The notes beneath the pieces were generated by a model. The model had not been told where the DNA came from. It did no database searches and saw only the letters and a list, made by a program, of their open reading frames with translations. A stretch of DNA of 64,000 bases from Metellina segmentata. Taxonomy: Eukaryota > Arthropoda > Arachnida > Araneae > Tetragnathidae. Location: contig OX375873.1 in the NCBI GenBank assembly GCA_947359465.1, positions 44,178,437 through 44,242,436 on the forward strand. Direction: 5' to 3'. Numbering within the stretch: position 1 is the stretch's first letter; each line of letters begins with the position of its first letter. Both the position numbers and the translations under genes were made by a program. Shown in pieces: positions 34,701-44,994 of the stretch.

Positions 34701-35547
34701 AACCTAAATAAGTCGTCAATCTTGTCTAGCTCTCATTGACGGCAATGCAATTCAATACTCGTTTGATTGTCGTGCATTCGAATGCTACCTCGGATAGCTA
34801 GTCAATTGGAAAGGTCTTTAAAGATTTAGGGTTTGTGACTGATGACAAAAAATGCAGTCGTAAATGTGGACACTGACCTCCTTGATTCTTTGTTGAATTA
34901 ATGTTAAATCTTAAAGGAAAATGGATGTAATATACCTGATATAAATACATAGATATACTTAGATATCTATAACAACGTTACAATATGTTCTCAAACGATC
35001 ACAAAAGTTTAACTGCGAGTTTTTAGAAGAGAATATGAAAGTGAAAATTCTTTCATTACTTAATAAAACACAGATTCTTGAAGCAATTGAAACAATTTGA
35101 TGTTACTTTACGTCAGTTCAAGGTATTACAGATAATGAATTCAAATCACTAAAATTTACATAATCGTTGTATCAATGCATATTAAGAACATTCTGTAGTT
35201 ACTTCTTCTTCTTGGTTCCTTAAACAATGTCTTATCGAGGTTTTACTGCATATACATTTGCAGAATGAAGATGTTAGTGAAGAGTACTTGAATTATAAAA
35301 GTAAAGAACAGAACTTGTACTAGATGACACAAGACTTACGAACTCCAACAGTACTCAATTACCAAGGCGTGACTCAATATCAACATATTGTCCATAATTC
35401 AGTAACAATATAAGATATTAGAGAGTGGCCATATTTTAATAATGAAATAAGTGTTCCATTAATTTAACGCATACATTTTCATGGGTAAACATAAAAAAGA
35501 ATATCGCACATTGTAACCTAAGAGATACATTTCCACCAACACATATA
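34701..35547. other. Kinesin intron, nothing recognised
   Basis: AT-rich stretch without recognisable coding or repeat structure. Confidence 0.5.
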
Positions 35548-36842
35548 GGGGAAAGTTGGACAAAACCGGGTCCCAAAATATGTTCTTTTCCCTAAGCAGT
35601 TACGTGAATAAAATTGCTTCAAAAGTTTTATTTGAATGATAAATTAGTTCTTTATCTCCAAAAATAAATATTTTTTCAATGTGAAAGATTTAAATTATGG
35701 AGGGTAAATAAATAATTTTTTGGCAGTATGCACCGGGTACTTGCATACTGCCAAAAAATACTTGCATAATGCCCCAGGTCGGATAAAACCGGGTATTTGT
35801 AGGAATAATTAAAAACCTTTGTTGTTTAACTGCTGAAATATTTATTTATAACAATAAATTAGTACAATGGCCCTCCTACACTGTGGAACATACGTGGGTT
35901 TAAAAATCACTGAACATAAGTAATTTTGATTTTAATGCAGGCCTCGAAATATATTTTTTAATACAGGTACACAAGGTGCACCTAAGTTTTTAAATTAGGT
36001 GCACAGGTGCGCCTAGCGGAAAAAAATTAGGTGCACAATTTTATTTTCACGTGCACAGTGCACCTGTGCACCCGGGTATTTCGAGCCCTGTTTTAATGTG
36101 TTTGGAATGTATAGTAAATTAAGTTGATTGATCAGATTTTTAAAATTTTTTAAGAACAGAAATCATAAATAAAATTTTGACCATGCTCCTCTGCATTGCT
36201 ATAGGCTTCATGCGCCCATCCTTTAAAGTTGAGACACTATCCAATCTTCCAGAGATTTTGACCTTGACCTGACGTACAATTCTTTACAAAATATACAGGC
36301 TTCGTCATATTACACGTCGTCTTAATCTGATGCCGAGGAGTCTGTTTTAATGTTGAACTTCTTTTCTTTCGTGTTTTGACAGTTTTTTGCTTAGAGACCT
36401 TAAAGAGTTTCTGGTTTAAGTTTTTCTTTTCTGTTTTTTTCTTGTCCTCCAAGCTACAATTCCCACCCGGTCCTGTCCAACTGTCAAGGTCCGGTTTTAT
36501 CCGACTACGCCATTTTTCAGAAAAGAAGGCTTAGCATATTTCAAACATGATGCAAAACGTTGTTTGATAATTTAAAATAATAGCCGAAAGGGGTGTTACC
36601 AGATGTTGTACTTATCTAAACTAAATTAGAAACTACAGAGTAAAATAGGTGGAGTAAAAATTGAACCTTTTCTACTCGAAATTTTTAAAACATCGGCATC
36701 GACAAACACATAATCTACACTGCCTTACATTCAACTCCAAATAACATGGTGGCTGTCAGCATATAGTTTCATGCGTTATCCGATAGATGGCAGTAATAAT
36801 CTAGCCAAAACTGCCGGGTTCCGGTTTTATCTAACTTTCCCC
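35548..36842. mobile_element. TA-flanked DNA transposon, 1295 bp, with transposase remnant
   Basis: The ends ggggaaagttggacaaaacc (35548) and the inverse ggttttatctaactttcccc (ending 36842) are flanked by TA at 35546-35547 and 36843-36844. Similar sequence recurs inside in inverted pairs: ggtcggataaaaccggg near 35777 and ccggttttatccgac near 36492. A 15-bp-arm hairpin (tttttggcagtatgc/gcatactgccaaaaa) lies at about 35718-35756. The minus strand near 36170-36340 carries pieces of a Cys-rich end: DEACIFCKELY, then after a frameshift GWAHEAYSNAEEHGQNFIYD followed by FC. Such CxxC...WAHEAC endings occur in pogo/Tigger-like transposases. The rest of the gene is gone. Confidence 0.75.
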
Positions 36843-37450
36843 TAGGTAGTTACACTGCAGATAGCAAATTTTATTTCCTTATTAACGTCATGTTGTTACG
36901 ATTAATTTCTATTGGTAATTTGTTGATGAATATGTACTTAAGGCTTAAAAACTATGTAGGCTTAAAAACCAGAAAATGGCACATCGGAAAACTTTTCAGC
37001 ATGTCATTTCATTGTCTGTACCCGATATTTATTGGGATAAGATTTTTCCGCTCCTCCGCGAATATTAGACCACGATTCTGACGAAGCATGAAATTAGATG
37101 ACCATGTAGAGTTCGGTTCCTCTAAAACTACGAAATAGACAGTACTGTAGATACTACTATTGTTTTCAACTGAGAACGACATAAAATATATGCCAATAAT
37201 GCACACGTGGTGTATGATTCGATTGAGCATTTTTGTCCTCACATTGGATGGGGAATTCGATTCTTTTTCTAGTCACTTCAAACATCTCAGTCTTGGGAAT
37301 CATTCCTTAGATTTTTTGAAGTTTGAGAAGGGAATAGCTAAATCTGAACTGCGTATAATTCCTGTTTTATCTTTAGCGATTTCATGGTAGTGTTTTAAGA
37401 GTTTTTCTAAGGTTTCCTTACTGAAACTGCTACGTCAGCTCTGAATGATT

Positions 37451-37488
<38 letters not shown>

Positions 37489-38425
37489 AATTATTATATG
37501 TTTAAGTAACTGAAATTTATCAATTTAAATCTTCAACGATCGATGTATTTTGCTAGATTTCAATTTAATATCTATGTTAACGATAAATTAATATATTCTA
37601 TGTTAAACTAACAAATTAAATGGAAAGGGGTTGCTTCTTATATTGATAATTAAGTTTAAGCTACATTTTTCAAGAGGAACTTCATTTCGTAGGGATAGTT
37701 CAACTAAAAGTGTGAGAATTGCTAACTATCAGTATTAAAACCTTGTAACTTTCTATTTAATAGGAATTCGAGATCAGTTAAGTGGATGAAGTGAGTGTGT
37801 AAATCAAACTACTTAAAATAACTTAAACCCTAACTACTAGCTAAAGTATAACAACCTGTGCTCAATATATATTAACAATATCTTTACCGTTACAAATTAT
37901 TTATTTTCAACAAATTTTTACAAACTATAAAGACGTTTTAAATTTAAATCCTATTAAAGAACTTGATCAGTTTACATATTTATTTAAAAATAACGTTTTT
38001 AAAAAAAGTACTAAAATTTAAGGAATATAAATGGATGTAAAATTTGTTACATTAAGTATGCTTAAGAAAGCTTAATGAAATTAAAAGTCCTATAAATGAC
38101 TAAAATCTAACTGTTTTCAAAATGTTGTACAATTTTCCGTAATTTTCTTGTCAAATTAAATTGCAAATAATGTGTAGAAATATGTATAAAATTTGCTTTC
38201 TTTTTGATAAAATCAAAAAACCTTCTTAATAAGGGATAACCGTGGCTCAATGGGTTTGTCAATTACTCTAGCAATCAACACTGACAAGCCAAAACATAAT
38301 GACCATCCCCACATTTTTCAATGAACTCATCTGAATGACGTGGAGGGCACTTGATTAAATGAGAATGGTATTTTACTGCTGCTGGAGACGGTAAGTAATG
38401 ATTCTTGCACTTACTTTTGAAAGTG
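36843..38425. other. Kinesin intron; 32-bp poly-A at 37455-37486
   Basis: The run of 32 A at 37455-37486 is not preceded by anything I recognise as a retrocopy or SINE. The frames at 36890-37390 on both strands have no recognisable content. Confidence 0.5.
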
Positions 38426-38765
38426 ATGGGAAAGGCTGCTGATATAAGCGAATTTGATATTGGGCAGATCGTTAAGGCCCGAAGACTAGGAACGAGTATC
38501 ACCGAAACTGCACGACTGGTACGTTGTTCACGATATGCCGTTATTAGTATTCATGCAAAGTGGATAAATGACGGTGACACCAGCAGTAGGTGTTGATCGT
38601 AGGTAGGGTCCAAGGTGTTGGTCGTCCACGCGTCATCAAAGAAAAAGGACGTCGGAGACTGTCGCGCTTGGTAAAGCAAAATCGGCCCGAGACAGTGGCT
38701 CAGCTGACAGCCCAATGCAATGCAGGTCCAAGCGCCCACTCGTCATCCGTAGTTTAGGCAAAAAA
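38426..38765 (+). pseudogene. Tc1-like transposase N-terminus, truncated
   Basis: From 38426 the plus strand reads [20 protein letters not shown], then a [20 protein letters not shown] block and [10 protein letters not shown]. This is the first HTH of a Tc1 paired-like DNA-binding domain. A stop and frame change follow near 38597. GRPRVIKEKGRRRLSRLVK-like and QNRPETVAQLTAQCNA-like blocks then continue in another frame. The catalytic domain is missing and no terminal repeats were found, so this is a truncated relic inside the kinesin intron. Confidence 0.82.
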
Positions 38766-40877
38766 AAGTGCACTACGAGTCTCAGTCGTCAATTGTACCC
38801 AAGGGGTTAATTTACTTGAAGTTGTTTGACCAAATAAACCCTTGCGCTAGCTAAATGACAGAATTTTGAGTATCTCTTCGAATTGGAAAATATTTGAATT
38901 AAAATCCAGCTCCGAGAGTAGGTTATTAAACATTCAAAATTGACTTTATTAGCCACTAAAGTACACTGATTAACCTTCTCTTTCCAAACCAAGCTTAAAT
39001 ATGCACCCACACATTTCCCCTCTTTTCTAAAATAACATTTTTTTCGCAGGTGCAAACGCAACTCACCCAATTTGCTTTAACAACATCTCAATAAGAACAC
39101 GAACTCTTAGAAACGCGTTCAATTAACACAGAACTGATGAAAGAAGTACCAACAAATTTGTGTAGGAGAACGATTGCAAATCCATGAATGAACGAAGAGT
39201 GAAAAGAAATGTCTTCACACTCTCAAGTAATATACCTAGTGTGCCTTCCTCCACCGAAACGGCTTGATAATCTTTTAATTCTTCCCGGAATATTCATGTG
39301 AAAAAATATACAAATACAAAAGAGACTTATTTTCCCAGAGCCTCGCCAGAGAAGGGGAGGAAGTACTCGCTCCGTTGAAATATAAAACTAGGGCGAACCT
39401 TCTCTCTGGCATTCTTTTCTTCTGAGATATTCCCCCTGGTGAAGAGTTTACAAAAGAAAGAAGCCTCTGCAACGCTTTAATACTCAGTTCTCTGGCATTA
39501 CGTTTCCAGTTTATTAAAGTTACCCTCTTTTACAACGGATTAAAAAAAGATCCTTTTTAAAACGGGGAAAAAAGCGTAAGACACTAAAAAGGGGCCGGGC
39601 CAATGGAGTATAATTATATTCCAAGCGCGCTCCCAAACAGCTACGGAAGTTGTTAATTTTAACAGCTTTGTGTAAAGAGAGGTAGGAGCCGGCGCAAGAA
39701 GAATAGAAAGAAGCGAACACAATAACAATAAAACGAACGGTTTTTTAATGATTTTTTCCACCCTCTTCTCTTCGATGATGTCTTTTGTAATCGACATGCA
39801 GACAACAGCTTTTTATTCCTGAGGATAACAATTAGCTTTATTTAATTAAAGTTAAATTCGTCGGAAGGGTTGTTGTTTTCTTTGTTTTATAACGAGCTAG
39901 CTTATCGATATGTGTCGCTGTTTGTCTCCCCGGAGGATCGTTATAATTGTTTACACGACTTTTCTGAAAGGAGAGTCGGGCAGGAATGCTCACTTTCCGG
40001 TGGAGCTGATAAAAATTGAATCGATATGTACAAAGCCCCCTCGTTTATTTAAGCTCCGAGTTGGAATGAGAATTCCGAGGGTGATTCGATTTCCTTAACC
40101 AACAATTATGTCGGGATAATTTTGTTTACTCCTTGGAGGATTCGGAAAGGTACGCATATGTATTGAAAGTGCGCGTTGTGAGACAATTGTTTCGTAATTA
40201 GAAATTTACACAGGCAATTCAGAAAATTAATTCCGGTTATTTGCATTTTAACAGGAATATTTTAAACGAATTTGTTGGAATGGATGCCTTGTAGATATAC
40301 AGATTTAGTTCTGTTCTCATTGAGATGGATTCCGCAGGGGTAGTTTCAAGAAATGTGGATTTAATGTCGATAATAAAGAAGTTATGAAGCAAGTTAAGCA
40401 AAGTTAAGCGAATCTTACTGAATCCTTCAGACTATTTTGTTAGAAAGTTACTAAAATCAAAATGATATTGAAGTTTTTTTCATAGTTATAGTAGTTACTC
40501 ATTTGACAGTTTCGAAGTTCCCAAAATTCTTGTCTATTGAATTTGAGTTGATTACGAGGCAATAACAAATTTTAAATAACTTGCATAACAACAGAAAAAG
40601 GCATAAATTTTAAAATTCAACATGTTCACATTGAAAAAAGATTAACAGAATTTGATAGTTCTGAAGGTATGCAAAGTGTCACCAGTTTTTATTATGCTCT
40701 TTGTCAGAAATCAATGATCTAATATCGGCATACTAATAAAACAGATAGTTAAAGTAATAATTTGAAAGACACTAATTTTTAATGGCAGATTGTGTCCCAA
40801 TGAAAGGAATACAATATTTTAATATCATTGGAGAAAGATAATGGTTGTAAAATTAGGTAGAGGGTAGGTAATTAACA
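38766..40877. other. Kinesin intron, nothing recognised
   Basis: No gene or element boundary seen. Short frames at 39275-39797 on the minus strand have no recognisable content. Confidence 0.5.
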
Positions 40878-41000
40878 TCGCTCTGAAGCTACACAATGAG
40901 CTATTAGCGACGGTCCGGGACCAATCCCGCTGGGAAAGATCCAAGGACAACGCCTCGTAATCTTGAATCACGGTCAGATAACGGGTGGTAGACTTAGATA
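40878..41000 (-). repeat. SINE fragment (3' module)
   Basis: agctattagcgacggtccgg, gaccaatcccgctgggaaag and aatcacggtcagataacg match the minus-oriented SINE at 43024-43353. The tRNA-like head is absent. Confidence 0.8.
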
Positions 41001-41408
41001 TATGATGTGAGATATACCACATTCAACAGAAAAATATAATAATCATCCATAAGAAAATAAAAAAAATTAAGGCAATTTCAAAAGACATATCCTTGTTGGA
41101 TCAGGCCATAATCATGAAGTAGCCTGAATTAGACAACACATAAGTTTTTCTGCGTGTGGGCCTCAGTAAGCTAAAAGTAGCCCACATCCCCCAAACAATA
41201 TGAAGAATAAAAATAAAAAGGTAGATTAAGCAAAACGTCAATTCAGTTTGCTTGCCATGCTATGTCTGCGGCTTAAGCGCGCATGCATGAACATTTCTGA
41301 CTTTTTGTTTTCTGGTTGACTATATTCACCTGCGTTTTGGTATTTTCCTTTTTTTTTGGCGTTTTGGCTTCGCTCTTTACTATTTACAATATTATCCTAG
41401 GTTGTTAT

Positions 41409-42075
41409 ACAGGATGTTCATGAACTGTTTAGAAAAAAAATTGGAGGGGTGATAGCATGCATCAAGACGACCAATATTTATAACGAAACCTGTGGTAGCA
41501 ATCCCCTCAAAGTGCCAGAAAAGAGTAAAGTAAATGATCCACGTTGAAGTTTCGACAGTGATAAAAAAAAAGACATAACGAAATCATAAGTAGCACAATC
41601 TCGTACAGCTAAACGGAAAACTAGAACGAGATGCTCAGTGACGTCTAAGGGTTTCGTTGTACAACAACACATATAGCGAATGAAAGATTGGCACACCCTC
41701 TCGTAGATTGATCTTGTCTGTTGCAACAAGGATTCTTGCAACGAGATCCGTAGAGTGCACAGGTAAACCAATGATTTCATGTAGCCCACAAGAAGTCTAG
41801 TGGATTTAGGTCCGGAGACCGTGGAGGCCACGCCACAGTTACACCACTACCAATCCACCTTCCATTCTTTCCAATCCATTTTATCTGCACGAGATTGTGC
41901 TACTTATGATTTTATTATGTCTCTTTTTTCACTGTTGAAACTTCAACGTGGATAATTTACTTTTCACTTCACACTCTGAGTGGATTGCGACTATAGGTTC
42001 CAGTGTAAATATTGATCGTTTTGATGGGTACTATCACCCATTCAATTTTTTCTAAACAGTTCACGAGCACCCTGT
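41409..42075 (-). mobile_element. Fold-back mariner-like element with transposase C-terminus
   Basis: The ends acaggatgttcatgaactgt and the inverse acagttcacgagcaccctgt pair, and the arms continue for roughly 200 bp (catcc/gatcc-type differences; tccacgttgaagttt against aaacttcaacgtgga; agtagcacaatctcgt against acgagattgtgctact). Between the arms the minus strand reads PRSPDLNPLD (about 41797-41826), the third acidic site of a mariner-family DDxD transposase. It is followed, after a frameshift, by a GYMKSLVY-like string. The N-terminal two thirds are lost. Confidence 0.8.
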
Positions 42076-42652
42076 TTTTACATTATACACCATTTTTTGT
42101 GTAGTCTGGGAATATCATGAAATGCCATGGTACCAGGCCCTGTTCTCTGTACAACAGCAAACCTCTAAACGTTGCAATGGTAATCAGGCATAATGTATCT
42201 GAAACTAGAAGGTGTAAAGTACATTTAATAGAAAAATATAAGCAATTTAACTGACAACTTAAATAGCAGTTTAGTACTATCATTGCTATTGGGCATCCAT
42301 CGAGGATAAATAAAAGGTTTGTGAAAAGATATCTGCATTTATGGCTTTTTCCAATACCAAAGACCTTGAACAGCGGCTTCCTGCAGGGATTTTCCTCTTT
42401 TAGTTAGAAAGAAATGAACAAAAAGTCTAGCGAGTTTCGCTTGTTCTCTCTCTCTCTCTACAGCAGCAGAGATTTAAACGTCGCGGGGGTAATTCAGATT
42501 GCAAACCGTTTACGAATCTGAAACCAACATAGCGACGTGAGATTGAGGCGTGCGAACCCAATCACTGTCCATTTATGGAACTCTCACCAAAGAGCGACGC
42601 AAGTTTCCCTTAGGGAATACTCTCAGGAAACTTCCTCTTTGTTTAAGCTTAC

Positions 42653-42850
42653 CTGCTGCATATTCGGACAGTAGGTCCCGGAGTACTTCGTTCCTGCCTG
42701 ACAGTTCCAGAGCGGAGACTCGAACGGAGAATCGGGCGCCTGTTTTCTGCCTTTGTTCGTAGATTAGACGGAACAGCCAAGAAATGGCGCAGGGCATTAC
42801 GCCCAGTTCTTGTGGGGAATCGCTCTTTCCGACCATCGTGTGCGTTTTAC
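42653..42850 (-). CDS. KIF26: KIF26-like kinesin, motor exon with P-loop (partial gene, first exon visible)
   Basis: This is the first recognisable exon of a minus-strand kinesin-11 (KIF26) gene. It encodes residues 1-66 of the visible protein, starting at the P-loop ([17 protein letters not shown]) and running through [10 protein letters not shown] and [15 protein letters not shown] to [10 protein letters not shown]. These blocks match the KIF26A/B motor, where the P-loop is followed by a CAISWLF.LI segment; other kinesins differ here. The acceptor is a T-rich tract ending in cag (AG at 42851-42852) and the donor is GTAAGC (42652-42651). Entry and exit phases are both 1, with split glycine codons, which fits the next exon. 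The upstream exon must supply the start of the P-loop; I did not find it between 42851 and 64000. KIF26 proteins bind microtubules and act in cell migration, axon guidance and non-canonical Wnt signalling (family knowledge). Confidence 0.9.
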
Positions 42851-43010
42851 CTGAAAAAAAAGGGAAAAGGTAAAGATACGGATGAACTTTAACCATGTTT
42901 TTATTTGCAAAATATATTATGTCCTCTTACATTGCTGTACTAGTCTTGAGCAGTACCTCCAAGTTTGGCCTTCAAGCCACGTACTTACTAGGGAATTCGT
43001 TTTTCTATTT
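42851..43010. other. Sequence upstream of first visible kinesin exon
   Basis: This is the 3' part of an intron, because the exon at 42653-42850 starts with an acceptor site rather than a start codon. The polypyrimidine tract lies at 42851-42885. Confidence 0.75.
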
Positions 43011-43023
43011 CCAACTCAGTAGG

Positions 43024-43353
43024 TAATTTGGTAATTTTAGTTAACGTCGTACTAGAGCAACAAAACGGGCTATTGACGACGGTCCGGGATCAGTCCCTTT
43101 AACGGAAAGATCCGAGGACAACACCTCGTAATTTTGAACCACGGTCAGATGACGAAGCAACACCTGAGCTGGTACCCCACTCTCCAAACTTCCACGCCAA
43201 CCCAACGTGAGTACTTTCGGCCACGACAAATTTAAGGTGCACCAGCCGCCTCTACACCATACGTTTACAAACATCCATGCCCGAAACCGGATTCGAATCA
43301 GGAACCTTCCGATCTAGAGGCTAACACCGTAACCACTATACCGGTTGGTCGGC
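43024..43353 (-). mobile_element. tRNA-derived SINE (type B), complete with target duplication
   Basis: Flanked by ccaactcagtagg at 43011-43023 and 43354-43366, an exact 13-bp duplication. On the minus strand the head begins gccgaccaaccggtatagtg, with an A box-like tagtggttacgg and a B box-like gattcgaatcc. The body carries caggtgttgcttcgtcatct and ggttcaaaattacgaggtgt. The 3' module is ggatctttcc...gatcccggaccgtcgtcaat, agcccgttttgttgctctag. It ends in an AT-rich tail at the low-coordinate side. Length 330 bp. Confidence 0.92.
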
Positions 43354-43373
43354 CCAACTCAGTAGGCCATTAT

Positions 43374-43594
43374 TATCATTATTATTTTTTTAATTACGGC
43401 GGGCACTCGAGTGTTAATCATAGGCCACTGCAAGGCCGGGAAGCGATGGTCATTTGTGAAGAGGCACCCAATGGGCGACCATCACTACCCCTAACTAAGG
43501 ACAGCACAATTACATCCATGCCCTGACCCCGGATTCGAACCAGGAACCTTCCGATCCAGAGGACAACACCTTGACCACTAGACCGGTTGGTAGG
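43374..43594 (-). mobile_element. tRNA-derived SINE (type A), inserted beside type B
   Basis: Flanked by cagtaggccattat at 43360-43373 and 43595-43608 (14 bp, exact). On the minus strand the head has accggtctagtggtcaaggt (A box) and ggttcgaatccgg (B box). A different body follows: ttaggggtagtgatggtcgc, ccattgggtgcctcttcaca, and a 3' end gtgcccgccgtaatt with an A/T-rich tail. Its left target duplication overlaps the right duplication of the type B SINE, so it inserted later. Confidence 0.92.
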
Positions 43595-43944
43595 CAGTAG
43601 GCCATTATAGTCACAAATACTTCAGTCAAAAGTATACGCAAATGAAAACATGAATCGAAACATGAAATGCATTCAATTGTAAAGTATAGAAAATAAAAGT
43701 AGAAAAAGCTAGGAAAGCCGCCGAGTAGCCAAATGATCCCTTGCTTGCCAGTAACATCCTCTGAGAATTGTTTCGGCTTCATCTGGACAGAAATTGTAAC
43801 ATGTAATGTAATTCATAGTGTAAAAACTGCAAAAGGGACTAATAAAAGACAAAACTGATTTGTGAGAGGGATTTTAAGGGTAAACAATAACCTGACGGAA
43901 GACGTGTTTTTTTATTTCCTATTACCCAATTGCTCTCGCATGGT

Positions 43945-44320
43945 ATATATATCGAGGTTGCCTTAAAACTTTTTCGCCGTTTTGGCGATATTAGAATCGA
44001 ATTTACCCTGACCAATGACTTTAAGTTCGGAATCACAACTCGATCCTATCACATGTAAATTCAAAATTCATTCGTTGAAATATCTATTGGCGATGTGCAG
44101 AAATCGTATTCGAAAAAAACCCCACCCAATTCACGTCATATCTGGAATACGTCCTCAACACAAAAACTATCTCTACCTACATTTAGCTTGACAGAAAAGC
44201 TTCAGATAGTTATTTTGGTGGGACAAAATGTTCACTATCATCAGGACCAAAATAAACTAGAGGTAATTTGATCCTGATGATAGTGGACGTTTTGTTCTAT
44301 CGAAATAGTTTGTGCAGACC
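43945..44320 (-). repeat. Copy of dispersed fold-back repeat plus hairpin
   Basis: 43945-44140 matches 19540-19715 in inverted orientation and 44075-44197 matches 53-175 directly. At its right, two arms face each other: gacaaaatgttcactatcat with cagga (44222-44246) and tcctgatgatagtggacgtt with ttgttc (44272-44297). They are separated by about 25 bp. A single arm of the same type (tggacattttgttccatcga) is at about 57448-57467. Confidence 0.65.
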
Positions 44321-44383
44321 AGATATATCACCCTATTTTCTATTTGGTCTTATTTTGAATACTTTATACTGTTGATATGATTA

Positions 44384-44994
44384 CCTATTGAAAGAAGTTT
44401 AAATATCACCAAATCATTTTTGATCATTCGAAATACGATAAACTAGACAATTGGGTATGGATTTATATTCAGAAATCGACAGTTGTATTGATTTGTAACA
44501 TTACATGGTCAGTTTCAATTTTAGCAAAATCATCTTAAATATTATTATTTCATATTGCATTACAATGCCGACCAACCGGTATAGTGGTTAAGGTGTTAGC
44601 CTCTAGATCGGAAGGTCCCCGGTTCGAATCCGGGTTCGGGCATGGATGTTTGTAAGCGTATACCAGCTTAGGTGTTGCTTCGTCATCTGAACATGGTTCA
44701 AAATTACGATGTAATTGTTAGGGGCAATGATGGCCCTCCCACTGGGTGCTCCTTCACAAGTGGCCATCACTTCCGGCCTTGTAGTGGCCAATGACTTCGG
44801 TCAAAATGTGCCCGCCATTAGGAAAAAAAAATATTGCATTACATGTTGCAAGAAGTTTAAATATCACCAAATCATTTTTGTTATTCGAAATAAGATAAAC
44901 TAGACAATCACAGAGCATGAATTTATGTTCAGAAACCGGCAGTTGTATTGATTTTAACATTACATGGTCAAAGTTTCAAGTTTAGTAAAATCCC
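44384..44994. repeat. Direct duplication of about 150 bp split by a SINE
   Basis: gaagtttaaatatcaccaaa, tcatttttg, gataaactagacaat, gttgtattgattt and aacattacatggtca occur at about 44394-44515 and again at about 44852-44970. Without the SINE and its duplication, the period would be about 179 bp. Confidence 0.85.
44565..44830 (+). mobile_element. tRNA-derived SINE (mosaic A/B), complete
   Basis: Flanked by atattgcattaca at 44552-44564 and 44831-44843 (13 bp, exact). The head has accggtatagtggttaaggt (A box) and ggttcgaatccgggttcggg (B box). Next is a block shared with the type B SINE (aggtgttgcttcgtcatctg, ggttcaaaattacga). Then follows the type A body (aggggcaatgatggccctcc, cactgggtgctccttcacaa, gtgcccgccatta) and an A-rich tail. 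It therefore combines modules of both types. Length 266 bp. Confidence 0.93.

Noticed and set aside
37455..37486. Poly-A run as the tail of a retrogene
   Set aside because: No coding remnant, SINE body or target duplication could be matched on its 5' side. It is left as a simple repeat.
44565..44640. tRNA gene call at the head with good A and B boxes
   Set aside because: The same head occurs in several copies joined to SINE bodies and bounded by exact target duplications. It is a SINE promoter, not a tRNA gene.
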